Part shown: in pieces, positions 1 through 7,486 of the stretch
How the letters are laid out: each line of letters opens with the position of its first letter
Numbering within the stretch: position 1 is the first letter of the stretch
Source: Rikenellaceae bacterium
GTDB lineage: Bacteria > Bacteroidota > Bacteroidia > Bacteroidales > Rikenellaceae
DNA: 35,038 nucleotides
Direction: 5' to 3'
NCBI GenBank assembly: GCA_020859745.1
Contig: JAJBVQ010000054.1
Coordinates: 1 to 35,038, forward strand
Made by a program: the position numbers and the translations under genes
Notes under the pieces: model-generated
What the model was told of the DNA's origin: nothing
The model's input: only the letters and a program-made list of their open reading frames with translations
Database searches by the model: none

Positions 1-1
1 C

Positions 2-214
2 TTTATTTTCATCTGGTTCGGACATATCAACTGGGAACTGGGGGCATGCGTGGCCGTCGGCGGCGGTTTCGGCGGCTGGCTGGGCGAGAGATTCGTCGAG
101 AAGAAAGATACGCGCACCGTCAAAGACTGGTTCATGGTCGCGCTGGTCATCTCGGTGATCTATATGCTCCTGTTCGTCCAGTTGCACCTGCACGACGGAA
201 TTTTCTATCTTTGA
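2..214 (+). CDS. TauE/SafE-family sulfite/anion permease, C-terminal fragment
   Basis: The frame is open from the window edge and ends in TGA, giving about 70 residues. The visible part has a glycine-rich membrane segment (GACVAVGGGFGGWLGERF), a short charged loop with a K-K-D-T-R segment, then a hydrophobic helix (MVALVISVIYMLLFV) and a short tail. This glycine-rich helix, basic loop and final helix is the usual end of TauE/SafE (DUF81) permeases, inner-membrane proteins that move sulfite, sulfoacetate or related anions. The substrate cannot be read from the fragment. The next gene starts 25 bases downstream on the same strand. The family call rests on the C-terminal pattern only, so it is moderate. 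Confidence 0.6.
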   Translation, partial: FIFIWFGHINWELGACVAVGGGFGGWLGERFVEKKDTRTVKDWFMVALVISVIYMLLFVQLHLHDGIFYL

Positions 215-239
215 TCCCCGAGCATTCACAGAAATACCT

Positions 240-794
240 ATGGAACTGATCCGCATTCAAGACACCGCGCACCCCTATTCGGCCCGGGCCTGGGAGATCT
301 ACGAACAGAGATTCCCGCTTTGCGAACAGCGGCCGCTGGCCGAGCATATCAAAGCACTGGACGACCCGGCGTTCCACTATAACCTCCTTGCGGACGAGGG
401 CCGGTTGGTCGGGCTGCTGTCGTGGTGGGACTGGGAAGCGAAAGACGGCACACCCTTCCGTTTCGGTGAGCACTTCGCGATTTCGCCCGATATACGCGGA
501 GGCGGCTACGGTTCGCGGGCGCTGAAGTACCTGCTGGGCAGCGGCGAACGGCTCGTCCTGCTAGAGATCGACCCGCCCGTGGACGATATTTCGCGGCGGC
601 GCGAACAGTTCTATATGCGGAACGGGCTGGTGACCAACTACGAATACAACCATGTACACCCGTCGTTCCGCCCGACGACCGAACCGCATAAGCTGCTGAT
701 CATGAGCTACCCGCGTCCGCTCACACCCGGCGAATTCAGGGAATTCCAGCGTTTCAACAACGAACGGGTACTCCGCTACTCCGAAATCAAGTAA
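240..794 (+). CDS. GNAT-family N-acetyltransferase
   Basis: A 184-residue cytoplasmic protein with the GNAT fold signature. Motif A is visible as a beta strand followed by R86-G-G-G89-Y-G91, fitting the R-x-x-G-x-G/A loop that binds the acetyl-CoA pyrophosphate, and it is followed by a helix. A later F-Y-x-R-N-G-L segment (about residue 122) is the typical motif B region. Family members transfer an acetyl group from acetyl-CoA to an amine on a small molecule or protein; the acceptor here is unknown. The ATG at 240 starts 25 bases after the preceding permease, so the two may be co-transcribed. The length is normal for a single-domain GNAT. The family is secure and the substrate is not. Confidence 0.85.
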   Translation: MELIRIQDTAHPYSARAWEIYEQRFPLCEQRPLAEHIKALDDPAFHYNLLADEGRLVGLLSWWDWEAKDGTPFRFGEHFAISPDIRGGGYGSRALKYLLGSGERLVLLEIDPPVDDISRRREQFYMRNGLVTNYEYNHVHPSFRPTTEPHKLLIMSYPRPLTPGEFREFQRFNNERVLRYSEIK

Positions 795-837
795 ACCGAA
801 ACCGCAAGACCCGGACCCGTAAGTTTCAATAAAAAAG

Positions 838-851
838 ACTATAATTATAGT
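838..851. promoter_or_regulatory. Candidate BlaI operator, perfect 14-bp palindrome
   Basis: ACTATAATTATAGT is a perfect inverted repeat, followed at once by a further TGTAGT half-site. It overlaps the probable -33 element of the promoter for the BlaI-like gene at 913. BlaI/MecI proteins bind such dyads with ACTA/TAGT-type half-sites at their own promoters, so this is a good autoregulation site. Binding is inferred. Confidence 0.55.
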
Positions 852-880
852 TGTAGTTTCGGAATAAAAGTTTATATTTG
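850..880 (+). promoter_or_regulatory. Bacteroidetes-type promoter for the BlaI-M56 operon
   Basis: A TATATTTG box at 873-880 matches the Bacteroidetes -7 consensus TAnnTTTG. A GTTG at 850-853 lies 19 bases upstream, close to the -33 TTTG. The gene starts 32 bases downstream at 913. The -33 element overlaps the palindrome at 838-851. Confidence 0.6.
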
Positions 881-912
881 CCCATACGAAAGAACATATA
901 CCTTAGCCTATC

Positions 913-1305
913 ATGAAACAGAAGAAACAACCCGCCGAGCTGACCCGCGCCGAACTGGAGGTCATGCAGCATATCTGGCGGCTGGGAGAGGCATTCCTCG
1001 GGGAGGTGGTCGAGGAGTTCGCCGAGCCGAGGCCTGCCTATACGACCATCTCGACCGTGATCCGCACGCTGGAATCCAAAGGGTTCGTCGCCCATCATGC
1101 GGTGGGAAAAAGCCACCGCTACTACCCCGCCGTCAGCAAAGAGGAGTACCGTTCGCGGTTCATGAAACGCGTGGTGAGCAACTTTTTCAACGATTCGCCG
1201 GGACAGGTGCTCTCTTTCCTGGCCGAAAGCGGCTCGCTCACCGTCGAGCAATATGAGGAACTGAAGCGTGTGGCACGCCAGATCGCCGAAGAGACGGAAA
1301 AATAA
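913..1305 (+). CDS. BlaI/MecI/CopY-family transcriptional repressor
   Basis: A 130-residue winged-helix repressor. After a basic start comes the typical L-T-x-A-E-L-E-V-M-Q-x-I-W helix (about residues 9-21), then Y-T-T-I-S-T-V-I-R-T-L-E-S-K-G (about 41-55), the DNA-recognition helix of this family, and a C-terminal dimerisation helix. Such repressors bind palindromic operators and are usually inactivated by proteolysis triggered by a membrane M56 (BlaR1-like) sensor, which is exactly the next gene, 36 bases downstream. A palindromic operator candidate lies in its own promoter (838-851). No beta-lactamase is visible in the window, so the regulon is unknown and resistance should not be assumed. 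Confidence 0.92.
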   Translation: MKQKKQPAELTRAELEVMQHIWRLGEAFLGEVVEEFAEPRPAYTTISTVIRTLESKGFVAHHAVGKSHRYYPAVSKEEYRSRFMKRVVSNFFNDSPGQVLSFLAESGSLTVEQYEELKRVARQIAEETEK

Positions 1306-1341
1306 CCGAGCCTTCACAGTCCAAACAAAATCCGGAAAACC

Positions 1342-2844
1342 ATGTTCTCGCAAGGATACCTGATCGATACGCAGCTCTGCATCGCCGCCCTGTGGCTTTT
1401 CTACATTGCCGTCCTGCACCGGCGCACTCAACTGGCGGCCGCACGCATCTACCTGCTTGCGCTCGTTCCGGCAGGCCTGTTACTGCCTCTGCTGCGGATT
1501 CCGCTGCTGCCCGCACCGGAGATTGCGGCCACGCCGGTGATGATCGGAACGTTACCTCGTCTCGATCTGCCGCTGACCGCCGCAGCCGCACCGGAAACCG
1601 ACTGGACACCGTGGATTTTGGGCCTGCTCTATTGTTTTGGGACGCTGGTATCTGCAACCCTAACGATTATCGGGCTGCTCCGCACCCGTCGCCAACTTAA
1701 CCGCACCATGCGCGGTGAAGTTATTTTTTCACAAACCGTTGCGGGGGCATATTCCGCATTCGGACGCATCTTCGTGAACGATAAATTCAAGGGTTCCCCA
1801 ATGCTCGGCCAGATACTGGCCCACGAACGGAGCCATATCGGTCACAAGCATTCGCTGGATTTGCTGTGGATGAGCCTGTGGCGTACGCTCCTGTGGTTTA
1901 ACCCTCTGGTGTGGCATACGTTCAGGCTGTTGCGCGAAGTACACGAATTCCAGGCTGACCGGGATGTAATCCGGCAGGGAAACCCGGTCGTTCCGTATGT
2001 GGAGCTGCTGATCGGCACTGAAGCGGGCATCTATCCCGGCACTGCGAACGGCTTATGCTATGCCCTCACGAAGAAACGGCTTAAAATGATCGCACAGGCC
2101 ACACGCAGCGCCGGTGCCGGCGGGTACCTCCGGCTGGCCGCACTGGTGCCGCTGACGGGATTGCTTTTGGGCGCATTCTCGCTCACGACCCAGGCGGCAG
2201 AACCGGTGACACCCCACTCTCAGCCTGCTGTTCCGGCAACTTTAGTCGATACGCTGAAACGAATCGATCTTCAAGTCGAGCGGATACCGGACACGCTTGA
2301 TCTTCGGGTCGAACCTGTTGCGAAAGCACCGGACAAAAACCTGAACATGATCGACCTCGATGTACGGCGGGATACGACTTCAAAAGCGAACGATGCCGAT
2401 TCGCACCCGCTTTTCGTGGTGGATGGTATAATCGTCAAAGGTGCCAAGTCGTTCGACGATATAAAGCCGAAATCTTACCGGCAAATCACCGTATTGAAAG
2501 GAGAGTCGGCTACGAAAACCTACGGCGAACAGGGCCGTAACGGGGTGATTCTCATCACGACCGCCCCCCAGGAAAACCAGTCCGGAGTCAAACTCAGCGG
2601 ACAGATCGCCATCCAAAACGGGGAGCTCCGGATGCCGCAGGAATCGTTTATCGGCACCTCCGGCAGTTTCGACAGCATAAACGGACGCCGTGTTACCGTG
2701 CGCATCAGTAAATCCGAGCGCAAAAAGGGTATTACCGCGGCGGCTAAACTGCTTGAAGAACATCCCGACCTGTTCTACGCCACGCCGGAAGGCAGCGTGA
2801 CCAATCGGGAACCCGTCTCAGTGAGTATATATAACGAAGAATAG
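1342..2844 (+). CDS. M56 (BlaR1-like) membrane metallopeptidase with C-terminal TonB-plug-like domain
   Basis: A 500-residue protein. The N-terminal third has several membrane helices. The zinc site is H161-E-R-S-H165 (HExxH), with E202 in H-E-F-Q-A-D as the expected third ligand. A further helix near residue 270 leads out to the periplasm. After a linker, residues about 357-410 (from P-L-F-V-V-D-G, through I-T-V-L-K-G to G-V-I-L-I-T-T) match the TonB-dependent receptor plug signature. In BlaR1/MecR1 systems the peptidase responds to an outside signal and inactivates the repressor; the neighbouring BlaI-type gene supports this role. The penicillin-binding sensor domain of true BlaR1 is absent, so the signal is not evidently a beta-lactam. 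Plug-like tails on M56 proteins occur elsewhere in Bacteroidetes. Confidence 0.88.
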   Translation: MFSQGYLIDTQLCIAALWLFYIAVLHRRTQLAAARIYLLALVPAGLLLPLLRIPLLPAPEIAATPVMIGTLPRLDLPLTAAAAPETDWTPWILGLLYCFGTLVSATLTIIGLLRTRRQLNRTMRGEVIFSQTVAGAYSAFGRIFVNDKFKGSPMLGQILAHERSHIGHKHSLDLLWMSLWRTLLWFNPLVWHTFRLLREVHEFQADRDVIRQGNPVVPYVELLIGTEAGIYPGTANGLCYALTKKRLKMIAQATRSAGAGGYLRLAALVPLTGLLLGAFSLTTQAAEPVTPHSQPAVPATLVDTLKRIDLQVERIPDTLDLRVEPVAKAPDKNLNMIDLDVRRDTTSKANDADSHPLFVVDGIIVKGAKSFDDIKPKSYRQITVLKGESATKTYGEQGRNGVILITTAPQENQSGVKLSGQIAIQNGELRMPQESFIGTSGSFDSINGRRVTVRISKSERKKGITAAAKLLEEHPDLFYATPEGSVTNREPVSVSIYNEE

Positions 2845-2851
2845 TATCCCT

Positions 2852-2882
2852 AGCCCTGTCCGCGAAAGACAGGGCTTTTTTT
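2852..2882 (+). terminator. Rho-independent terminator after the M56 gene
   Basis: A 9-bp perfect stem (AGCCCTGTC / GACAGGGCT) with a 7-base loop is followed by T7. It sits 7 bases after the stop codon of the M56 gene and ends the BlaI-M56 unit. Confidence 0.9.
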
Positions 2883-2913
2883 GACTATCCGGGATAAATT
2901 TTCGTTAACTTTA
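2880..2913 (+). promoter_or_regulatory. Putative Bacteroidetes promoter for the MFS gene
   Basis: TTTG at 2880-2883 and TAACTTTA at 2906-2913 (one mismatch to TAnnTTTG) are 22 bases apart, slightly wider than ideal. The MFS gene starts 23 bases downstream. The upstream element overlaps the T tract of the preceding terminator. Confidence 0.4.
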
Positions 2914-2936
2914 CAGGCGATAAAACCGAACCGCCG

Positions 2937-4115
2937 ATGGTGAAAGAGAGATTATGGACCGGAAGCTTCTTTGCTGCGTGTGGCGCCAACTTCCTGATGT
3001 TCTTCGCATTCTATATGCTCCTGCCGATACTCCCCATGTACCTGGCCGAACAGTTCGCCGTCACTAAATCCACGGCCGGTCTTATCCTCTCGTCGTACAC
3101 CATTATGGCCCTGCTTTTCCGCCCTGTCGCCGGATTTATGGTCGACAGTTTCCCGCGTCAGCCGCTGCTGCTGATCTGCTACACCTTTTTCATTTCCTAT
3201 TTCGGCGGCTATATGCTGGCCGGGGCTTTGGCCGTGTTCGCCATACTGCGCGCCACGCACGGCATGGCTTTCGGGATGGTGACCGTATCGGTCAATACCG
3301 TCGCCATCGACATTATGCCGGCGGCCCGGCGGGGCGAAGGGATCGGCTACTTCGGCGTTTCGACCAACCTGGCCATGGCCATCGGGCCGATGGTCGCCCT
3401 GATGATCCACGATGCCACGCCGAATTACAACTGGATATTCGCCACGGCGTTGTGCGTCGGACTGCTGGGGCTCTTCGTGGCCTCGCTGATCAAGGGAACA
3501 AAAACCGAGGCGGTAGGGGCCAAACAGACCTTATCGCTGGACCGGTTCCTGCTGGTAAAAGGAGTTCCGGGTGCGATCACAACCATCTTCCTGTCGTTCG
3601 CCTACGGGATACTGAGCACCTATGTAGCCGTTTACGGGAAAGAGGAGATCGGGCTGACCGGCGGAACCGGCATGTTTTTCGTCTGCCTTTCCGGGGGATT
3701 GGTCGTGTCGCGGCTTATCTCCGGTCGGCTTATCAACCGGGGGTACCTGACGCTGGTCAGCAAGGTGGGGATCTCCGTCCTGATAGCGGGATTCCTCTGC
3801 TTCGTCCTACTCAAACATCCGCTCTCGTTCTACGGCTGTGGCGTGGCGATCGGGGTGGGATACGGACTGCTCTGCCCCACTTTGCAGACCATGTTCATCA
3901 ACCTGGCCAACCACAACCAGCGGGGAACGGCCAATGCCACCTACCTGACCTCTTGGGATTTCGGCGTAGGCTCCGGGGTGCTGCTCGGCGGCATCATCGC
4001 CCAGCATACCTCCTATTCTTCGGCTTTCCTGCTGGGTACTGTCTTGCTTTGCATCGGCCTGACCCTCTTTTTCCTGTGGGCCGGCCCCTATTTCAACCGC
4101 AACAAGCTACGATAA
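2937..4115 (+). CDS. MFS transporter
   Basis: A 392-residue protein made almost wholly of hydrophobic helices, consistent with 12 membrane spans, the standard size of a major facilitator. A G-F-M-V-D-S-F-P-R-Q segment follows helix 2, where the family's loop motif (GxLaDrfGrrr type) lies. Short basic loops such as A-A-R-R-G-E-G and the N-R-N-K end are typical. The helix 4-5 region G-x-G-Y-F-G-V-S-T-N-x-A-M-A-x-G-P resembles drug or sugar efflux subfamilies (YfcJ/AraJ-like). The substrate cannot be assigned. The gene stands alone, with a terminator upstream and a convergent operon downstream. Class is secure; function within the class is open. Confidence 0.88.
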   Translation: MVKERLWTGSFFAACGANFLMFFAFYMLLPILPMYLAEQFAVTKSTAGLILSSYTIMALLFRPVAGFMVDSFPRQPLLLICYTFFISYFGGYMLAGALAVFAILRATHGMAFGMVTVSVNTVAIDIMPAARRGEGIGYFGVSTNLAMAIGPMVALMIHDATPNYNWIFATALCVGLLGLFVASLIKGTKTEAVGAKQTLSLDRFLLVKGVPGAITTIFLSFAYGILSTYVAVYGKEEIGLTGGTGMFFVCLSGGLVVSRLISGRLINRGYLTLVSKVGISVLIAGFLCFVLLKHPLSFYGCGVAIGVGYGLLCPTLQTMFINLANHNQRGTANATYLTSWDFGVGSGVLLGGIIAQHTSYSSAFLLGTVLLCIGLTLFFLWAGPYFNRNKLR

Positions 4116-4124
4116 ACGAGAAGA

Positions 4125-4144
4125 GGGCCGTATTCCTACGGCCC
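4125..4144. terminator. Hairpin between convergent MFS and GntR genes
   Basis: An 8-bp perfect stem (GGGCCGTA / TACGGCCC) with a TTCC loop lies 9 bases after the MFS stop codon. The following tract is C-rich with few T, so it is a weak intrinsic terminator on either strand. Confidence 0.5.
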
Positions 4145-4207
4145 CCTTCATTACAGGCAACGCGAACCCGGATCGACCCGATCCGTTCGCTTAACATGGC
4201 TACTTTC

Positions 4208-4561
4208 TTACCGTTTGGCGTAACGGTCGGCCACCTCGTCCATCGAGACCTCCAGCGTCTCCATGGTGTCGAACACTTCCGGCAGCGTCACTTCGAAAAA
4301 TTCGGTCCGTTTCAGGCCGATCACCCGCTGTTTCGCCCCTTTGGCCACAAAATAGCCGATGCCCCGGCTGTTGGTGATGATCTCGGCCATTTGCAACCGT
4401 TCATAGGCCCGCATCGCCGTATTCGGATTCACCTGCAACTGTGCAGCCAGATCCCTCACCGAGGGGATACGCTCCTCCTCCGGCCACCGTCCGCCGGCGA
4501 TATTGTCGCATACGAAATCGACAATCTGCTGGTATATAGGTTTTTCAGATTTGAAATCCAT
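4208..4561 (-). CDS. GntR-family regulator, YtrA subfamily
   Basis: A 117-residue regulator. Residues about 8-76 form the GntR winged helix: P-I-Y-Q-Q-I at the start, then I-P-S-V-R-D-L-A-A-Q-L-Q-V-N-P-N-T-A, the hallmark recognition-helix region, and G-x-G-Y-F-V at the wing. Only a short helical tail follows instead of a ligand domain, which defines the YtrA subfamily. YtrA proteins typically repress their own ABC-transporter operons. Here the gene is the last of three on the minus strand, 4 bases after an ABC permease, and a dyad at 6251-6272 overlies the operon start. The natural inducer is unknown. Confidence 0.92.
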   Translation of the reverse strand: MDFKSEKPIYQQIVDFVCDNIAGGRWPEEERIPSVRDLAAQLQVNPNTAMRAYERLQMAEIITNSRGIGYFVAKGAKQRVIGLKRTEFFEVTLPEVFDTMETLEVSMDEVADRYAKR

Positions 4562-4565
4562 GATC

Positions 4566-5360
4566 TTATCTTGTTATTTGCAGAGTGGAAAAACGCCGCC
4601 ACGCGATATACATCCAAATGAGCGTGAAGACCACCCCGGCACCGAGGATCACCCAGCTTCCTGTACGGCCTGCCATCCAGAACAACAGGTGGATTGCGGA
4701 CTCCGGATTGGTCGTGACCGATACTTGCATATAAACGAACACCGGGATCGACAACACGAAATTCGCCAGCAGCGTCAGCAGGAACTGATGGCGGCGGAAG
4801 ACGACAGCCCCGGCCAGGAAGAACGCCATTCCGGAAAAAGTGCTCACAATGTTCGCTGTTAAAAACAACCCCGTCATCGGTTCGTTTACCCGGACAATGC
4901 TTCTGCTCCACCACTCGCCCATGACGCTGCAAATATTGTCGAAACCCAGTAATTTCGCCCACAGCGCGTCGTTCAGCAGTGCGATAACGATCAGCATGAC
5001 CGGCACCGCGATCAGGTTCAGCAGCGATGCGTAAAGGAATTTTTCGCTTTTGGCCGCCGGCAGCATAAAAGCCGACGATGCGCCTCCTTTTGAAAAATAG
5101 CGTTTGAAACTGCCCGACAGGTTGAAATAGACGATAAAGCCCATCGCCATCGCCACGAAGAACCGGGGCAGCACATATCCCACACCGCCACCGGCATCCA
5201 CCGTCCCTCCGGCGAAAATCACTTTGATATTCCATAACATGTAGATCACCATGCAGAACACCACGAAACCGCCCAGTTTGAGCAGCAGGCTGCGGCGTTC
5301 GCCGGCCAGTTCGGCCCGTGCGAGAAGACCGAAACGTTTCCAGGAAAATGTATCTTTCAT
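4566..5360 (-). CDS. ABC transporter membrane subunit of a GntR/YtrA-linked system
   Basis: A 264-residue integral membrane protein with about six hydrophobic helices (for example G-G-F-V-V-F-C-M-V-I-Y-M-L-W near residue 31 and V-I-L-G-A-G-V-V-F-T-L-I-W near 240) and a basic cytoplasmic start. There is no strongly diagnostic motif. A charged segment with Y-F-S-K-G-G-A-S-S-A-F-M-L-P-A-A-K-S-E-K (about residues 88-107) resembles the coupling region of ABC-2 type permeases. It lies 6 bases after the ATPase gene and 4 bases before the GntR gene, so it is almost certainly the membrane partner of that ATPase. The direction of transport and the substrate are unknown; exporters of peptides or envelope stressors are usual in this class. 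Confidence 0.75.
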   Translation of the reverse strand: MKDTFSWKRFGLLARAELAGERRSLLLKLGGFVVFCMVIYMLWNIKVIFAGGTVDAGGGVGYVLPRFFVAMAMGFIVYFNLSGSFKRYFSKGGASSAFMLPAAKSEKFLYASLLNLIAVPVMLIVIALLNDALWAKLLGFDNICSVMGEWWSRSIVRVNEPMTGLFLTANIVSTFSGMAFFLAGAVVFRRHQFLLTLLANFVLSIPVFVYMQVSVTTNPESAIHLLFWMAGRTGSWVILGAGVVFTLIWMYIAWRRFSTLQITR

Positions 5361-5366
5361 AATCGT

Positions 5367-6191
5367 TTACCGGTTAAAAAGTTGTTTGATCGCCTGGCGG
5401 TTGGCCACCGCGGCGTTGAAAAGCAATTCCATGTCGAGCGGCGACTCCGCACCCGAATCGTTGACCTGCACGCCCCAGCGGCCGTGGATGGTCTGTTCGG
5501 CATACAGCGCCGGATCGTCCTCCTCCAGATGAACGAATTGCAGTTTGTCCGTAATCTCCGCCGTGGTGGCATTCAGCAGGATCTCGCTGCCGTCCAGCAC
5601 CACCACCGAGTCGATCAGCTGGTCCAGGTCCCTGACCTGATGCGTCGAAACGATGATCGTCCGTTCCTCATTCGCCACCGACGCGATAACCCGCCGGAAC
5701 GAGCTTTTGGACGGAATGTCCAGCCCGTTGGTCGGCTCGTCCATAATCAGCAGCGGCGTATTGCAGGCGATGGCGAAGGCGATATAGGCCTTCTTTTTCT
5801 GCCCGAACGACATCTGGTGGAACTTCTGCGCTTCCGGCACCTCCAGTTCCCGCATCAGGTTCGTGAGCTGTTCGCGCGAAAAATTCGGGTAAAACCCGCC
5901 GTACACGCGGGCATATTCATCCATGTTCATGCGCGGCAAGTCGAACTCTTCCGGAAGGACGAACACCTGACTCAGGAACCCCGGCTCCCGTTTTCGGGGA
6001 ATCCGGTTCAACACGGCGATCTCGCCCGTTTTCGGGAACAAAAGGCCCGCCATCAGCTTCAGCAGCGTGGTTTTCCCCGCCCCGTTCTTGCCCAGCAGGC
6101 CATATATGGATCCCCGCCTGAGGTCGAGGTCCAGATCGTCGAACAGCCTGCCTCCCCGGTAGCCGAACGACACATGCTTAAATGTTATCAT
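5367..6191 (-). CDS. ABC transporter ATP-binding protein
   Basis: A 274-residue ATPase. Walker A is G-K-N-G-A-G-K-T (residues 34-41), the signature is the variant M-S-F-G-Q-K-K-K, Walker B is L-L-I-M-D-E-P, followed by the D-loop T-N-G-L-D and the switch histidine in V-S-T-H-Q. All catalytic elements are present. The frame is open further upstream, but the start is placed at the ATG at 6191 because the conserved domain begins M-I-T-F-K-H-V there and the upstream codons overlap the operator and promoter. It is the first gene of the ATPase-permease-GntR operon. About 60 C-terminal residues beyond the domain are unassigned. It would energise the adjacent membrane subunit. Confidence 0.92.
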   Translation of the reverse strand: MITFKHVSFGYRGGRLFDDLDLDLRRGSIYGLLGKNGAGKTTLLKLMAGLLFPKTGEIAVLNRIPRKREPGFLSQVFVLPEEFDLPRMNMDEYARVYGGFYPNFSREQLTNLMRELEVPEAQKFHQMSFGQKKKAYIAFAIACNTPLLIMDEPTNGLDIPSKSSFRRVIASVANEERTIIVSTHQVRDLDQLIDSVVVLDGSEILLNATTAEITDKLQFVHLEEDDPALYAEQTIHGRWGVQVNDSGAESPLDMELLFNAAVANRQAIKQLFNR

Positions 6192-6250
6192 ATTATAAAT
6201 AGTGTTAGTTAACTCCCGATTCCCTTTGCCCGTTCGCGGCAAAGTTTCTA

Positions 6251-6272
6251 TGTGTATTACAATATTAACACA
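6251..6272. promoter_or_regulatory. Candidate GntR/YtrA operator
   Basis: TGTGT and ACACA arms are separated by 12 AT-rich bases, an interrupted dyad typical in form of YtrA-type operators. It lies just downstream of the -7 box at 6276-6283, so it covers the expected transcription start of the ABC-GntR operon. A repressor bound here would block initiation. Confidence 0.5.
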
Positions 6273-6275
6273 CTG

Positions 6276-6306
6276 CAAATGTAGGATAATCCTTCGAACC
6301 TGCAAA
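6276..6306 (-). promoter_or_regulatory. Bacteroidetes promoter of the ABC-GntR operon
   Basis: On the minus strand TTTG (6303-6306) is followed after exactly 19 bases by TACATTTG (6276-6283). Both match the -33 and -7 consensus. The start codon is at 6191, leaving a leader of about 80 bases. Confidence 0.75.
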
Positions 6307-6324
6307 CTTTTCCCCGGAAAATTT

Positions 6325-6332
6325 TATCTTTG
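6325..6332 (+). promoter_or_regulatory. Putative -7 box for the acyltransferase-SIMPL unit
   Basis: TATCTTTG matches TAnnTTTG and lies 44 bases before the ATG at 6377. No good -33 element is visible. It is divergent from the ABC operon promoter about 45 bases away. Confidence 0.5.
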
Positions 6333-6376
6333 TTAACCTAACCGACCGGACAGTCCGGACTAAACTCTCTTTTCGA

Positions 6377-7480
6377 ATGACCCAAAGCCCCTCCCGCCGC
6401 ATTCCGTGGCTCGACGTGCTGCGCATCGTCGCCTGTTTTCTGGTCGTCTTCGCCCACAGTTGCGACTTTTTCGTAGCCCGGTTCGACGACGACCGTACCG
6501 AATTCCTCTCCGGCGCTTTCTGGGGCAGCATGACCCGCGCCTGCGTCCCGCTTTTCGTGATGATCACCGGCGTTCTGCTGCTTCCCGCGAAACTGGAAAT
6601 GGGGCCGTTCTACCGGCGCAGGCTCGGCAGGATCATCTGGCCGCTGATCCTGTGGAGCGTCGTCACGCCGCTGCTCTATCTGGCCTACGGCCATGCCGAA
6701 GGGGCGAACGCGCTGTACAATATAGCCTCTTTCCCGCTCAATTTCAACTATGCCACCACACCGCTGTGGTATCTCTATATGTTGGTGGGGCTTTACCTGA
6801 TCATCCCGATCGTTTCGCCGTGGGTGGCGCAGGCTTCACGCAAAGACCTCAAACGGTTCCTGTATATCTGGGGTTTCACGCTTTTCATTCCCTACATCCG
6901 GCTGCTGGCCCCTTTTTGCGGGTACGTGGGCAATTACGGCGACCTCGGCATCTTCGGCGAATGCGCGTGGAATCCGTTCGGGACTTTCTACTACGTCAGC
7001 GGATTCCTTGGCTATATCGTACTGGCGTATTACCTGAACAAATACCCCTCCGGGCGGCCTAAAAAACAGGTCATCTTCCGCTCGGCGGCGCTCTTCGTGC
7101 TCGGCTACGCCCTGACTTTCGGCGGCTTCGTGATGACCCAGAAATACTACCCGACCGATTACGCCTACCTGGAGATTCCGTGGTTTTTCACCGGTTTCAG
7201 CGTATTCCTGATGACCTACGGCGTTTTCACGGCCTTGCAGACGATCCGCGTGACGAACGACAAAACCGTCGCACGGCTGAACAAAGTCGCGATGCTGACT
7301 TTCGGCATCTACCTCTGCCATTTCTTTATCGTCCAGCTGGGCTACGATTTCGTTTACAACTTCATACCCCTTCCTGCCTACCTTCAGATACCGGTCATCG
7401 CCGTGCTGGCGTTCGGCGTGTCGGCCGGAGTGGTATGGTTGTTGCAGAAATTGCCTTATCATAAATACTTAATCGGATAA
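6377..7480 (+). CDS. Acyltransferase family 3 membrane protein (O-acyltransferase type)
   Basis: A 367-residue multi-span membrane protein. The start (P-W-L-D-V-L-R-I-V-A-C-F-L-V-V-F-A-H-S) is the classic Acyl_transf_3 opening: a first helix ending in the conserved histidine. The region following residue 60 has R-R-R-L-G-R-I-I-W-P-L-I-L-W-S-V, a second family signature, and the rest holds about ten hydrophobic helices. Family members O-acetylate or succinylate surface sugars, peptidoglycan or lipids, using cytoplasmic acyl donors. The target is not visible; no polysaccharide locus is adjacent. Six bases separate it from the following SIMPL gene, so the two are probably co-transcribed. Confidence 0.88.
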   Translation: MTQSPSRRIPWLDVLRIVACFLVVFAHSCDFFVARFDDDRTEFLSGAFWGSMTRACVPLFVMITGVLLLPAKLEMGPFYRRRLGRIIWPLILWSVVTPLLYLAYGHAEGANALYNIASFPLNFNYATTPLWYLYMLVGLYLIIPIVSPWVAQASRKDLKRFLYIWGFTLFIPYIRLLAPFCGYVGNYGDLGIFGECAWNPFGTFYYVSGFLGYIVLAYYLNKYPSGRPKKQVIFRSAALFVLGYALTFGGFVMTQKYYPTDYAYLEIPWFFTGFSVFLMTYGVFTALQTIRVTNDKTVARLNKVAMLTFGIYLCHFFIVQLGYDFVYNFIPLPAYLQIPVIAVLAFGVSAGVVWLLQKLPYHKYLIG

Positions 7481-7486
7481 CAGACC

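Noticed and set aside
3452..4621. Plus-strand frame of 389 codons running from the MFS gene into the GntR gene
   Set aside because: It overlaps an intact MFS gene and then runs antisense to the GntR and permease genes; no coherent protein family appears.
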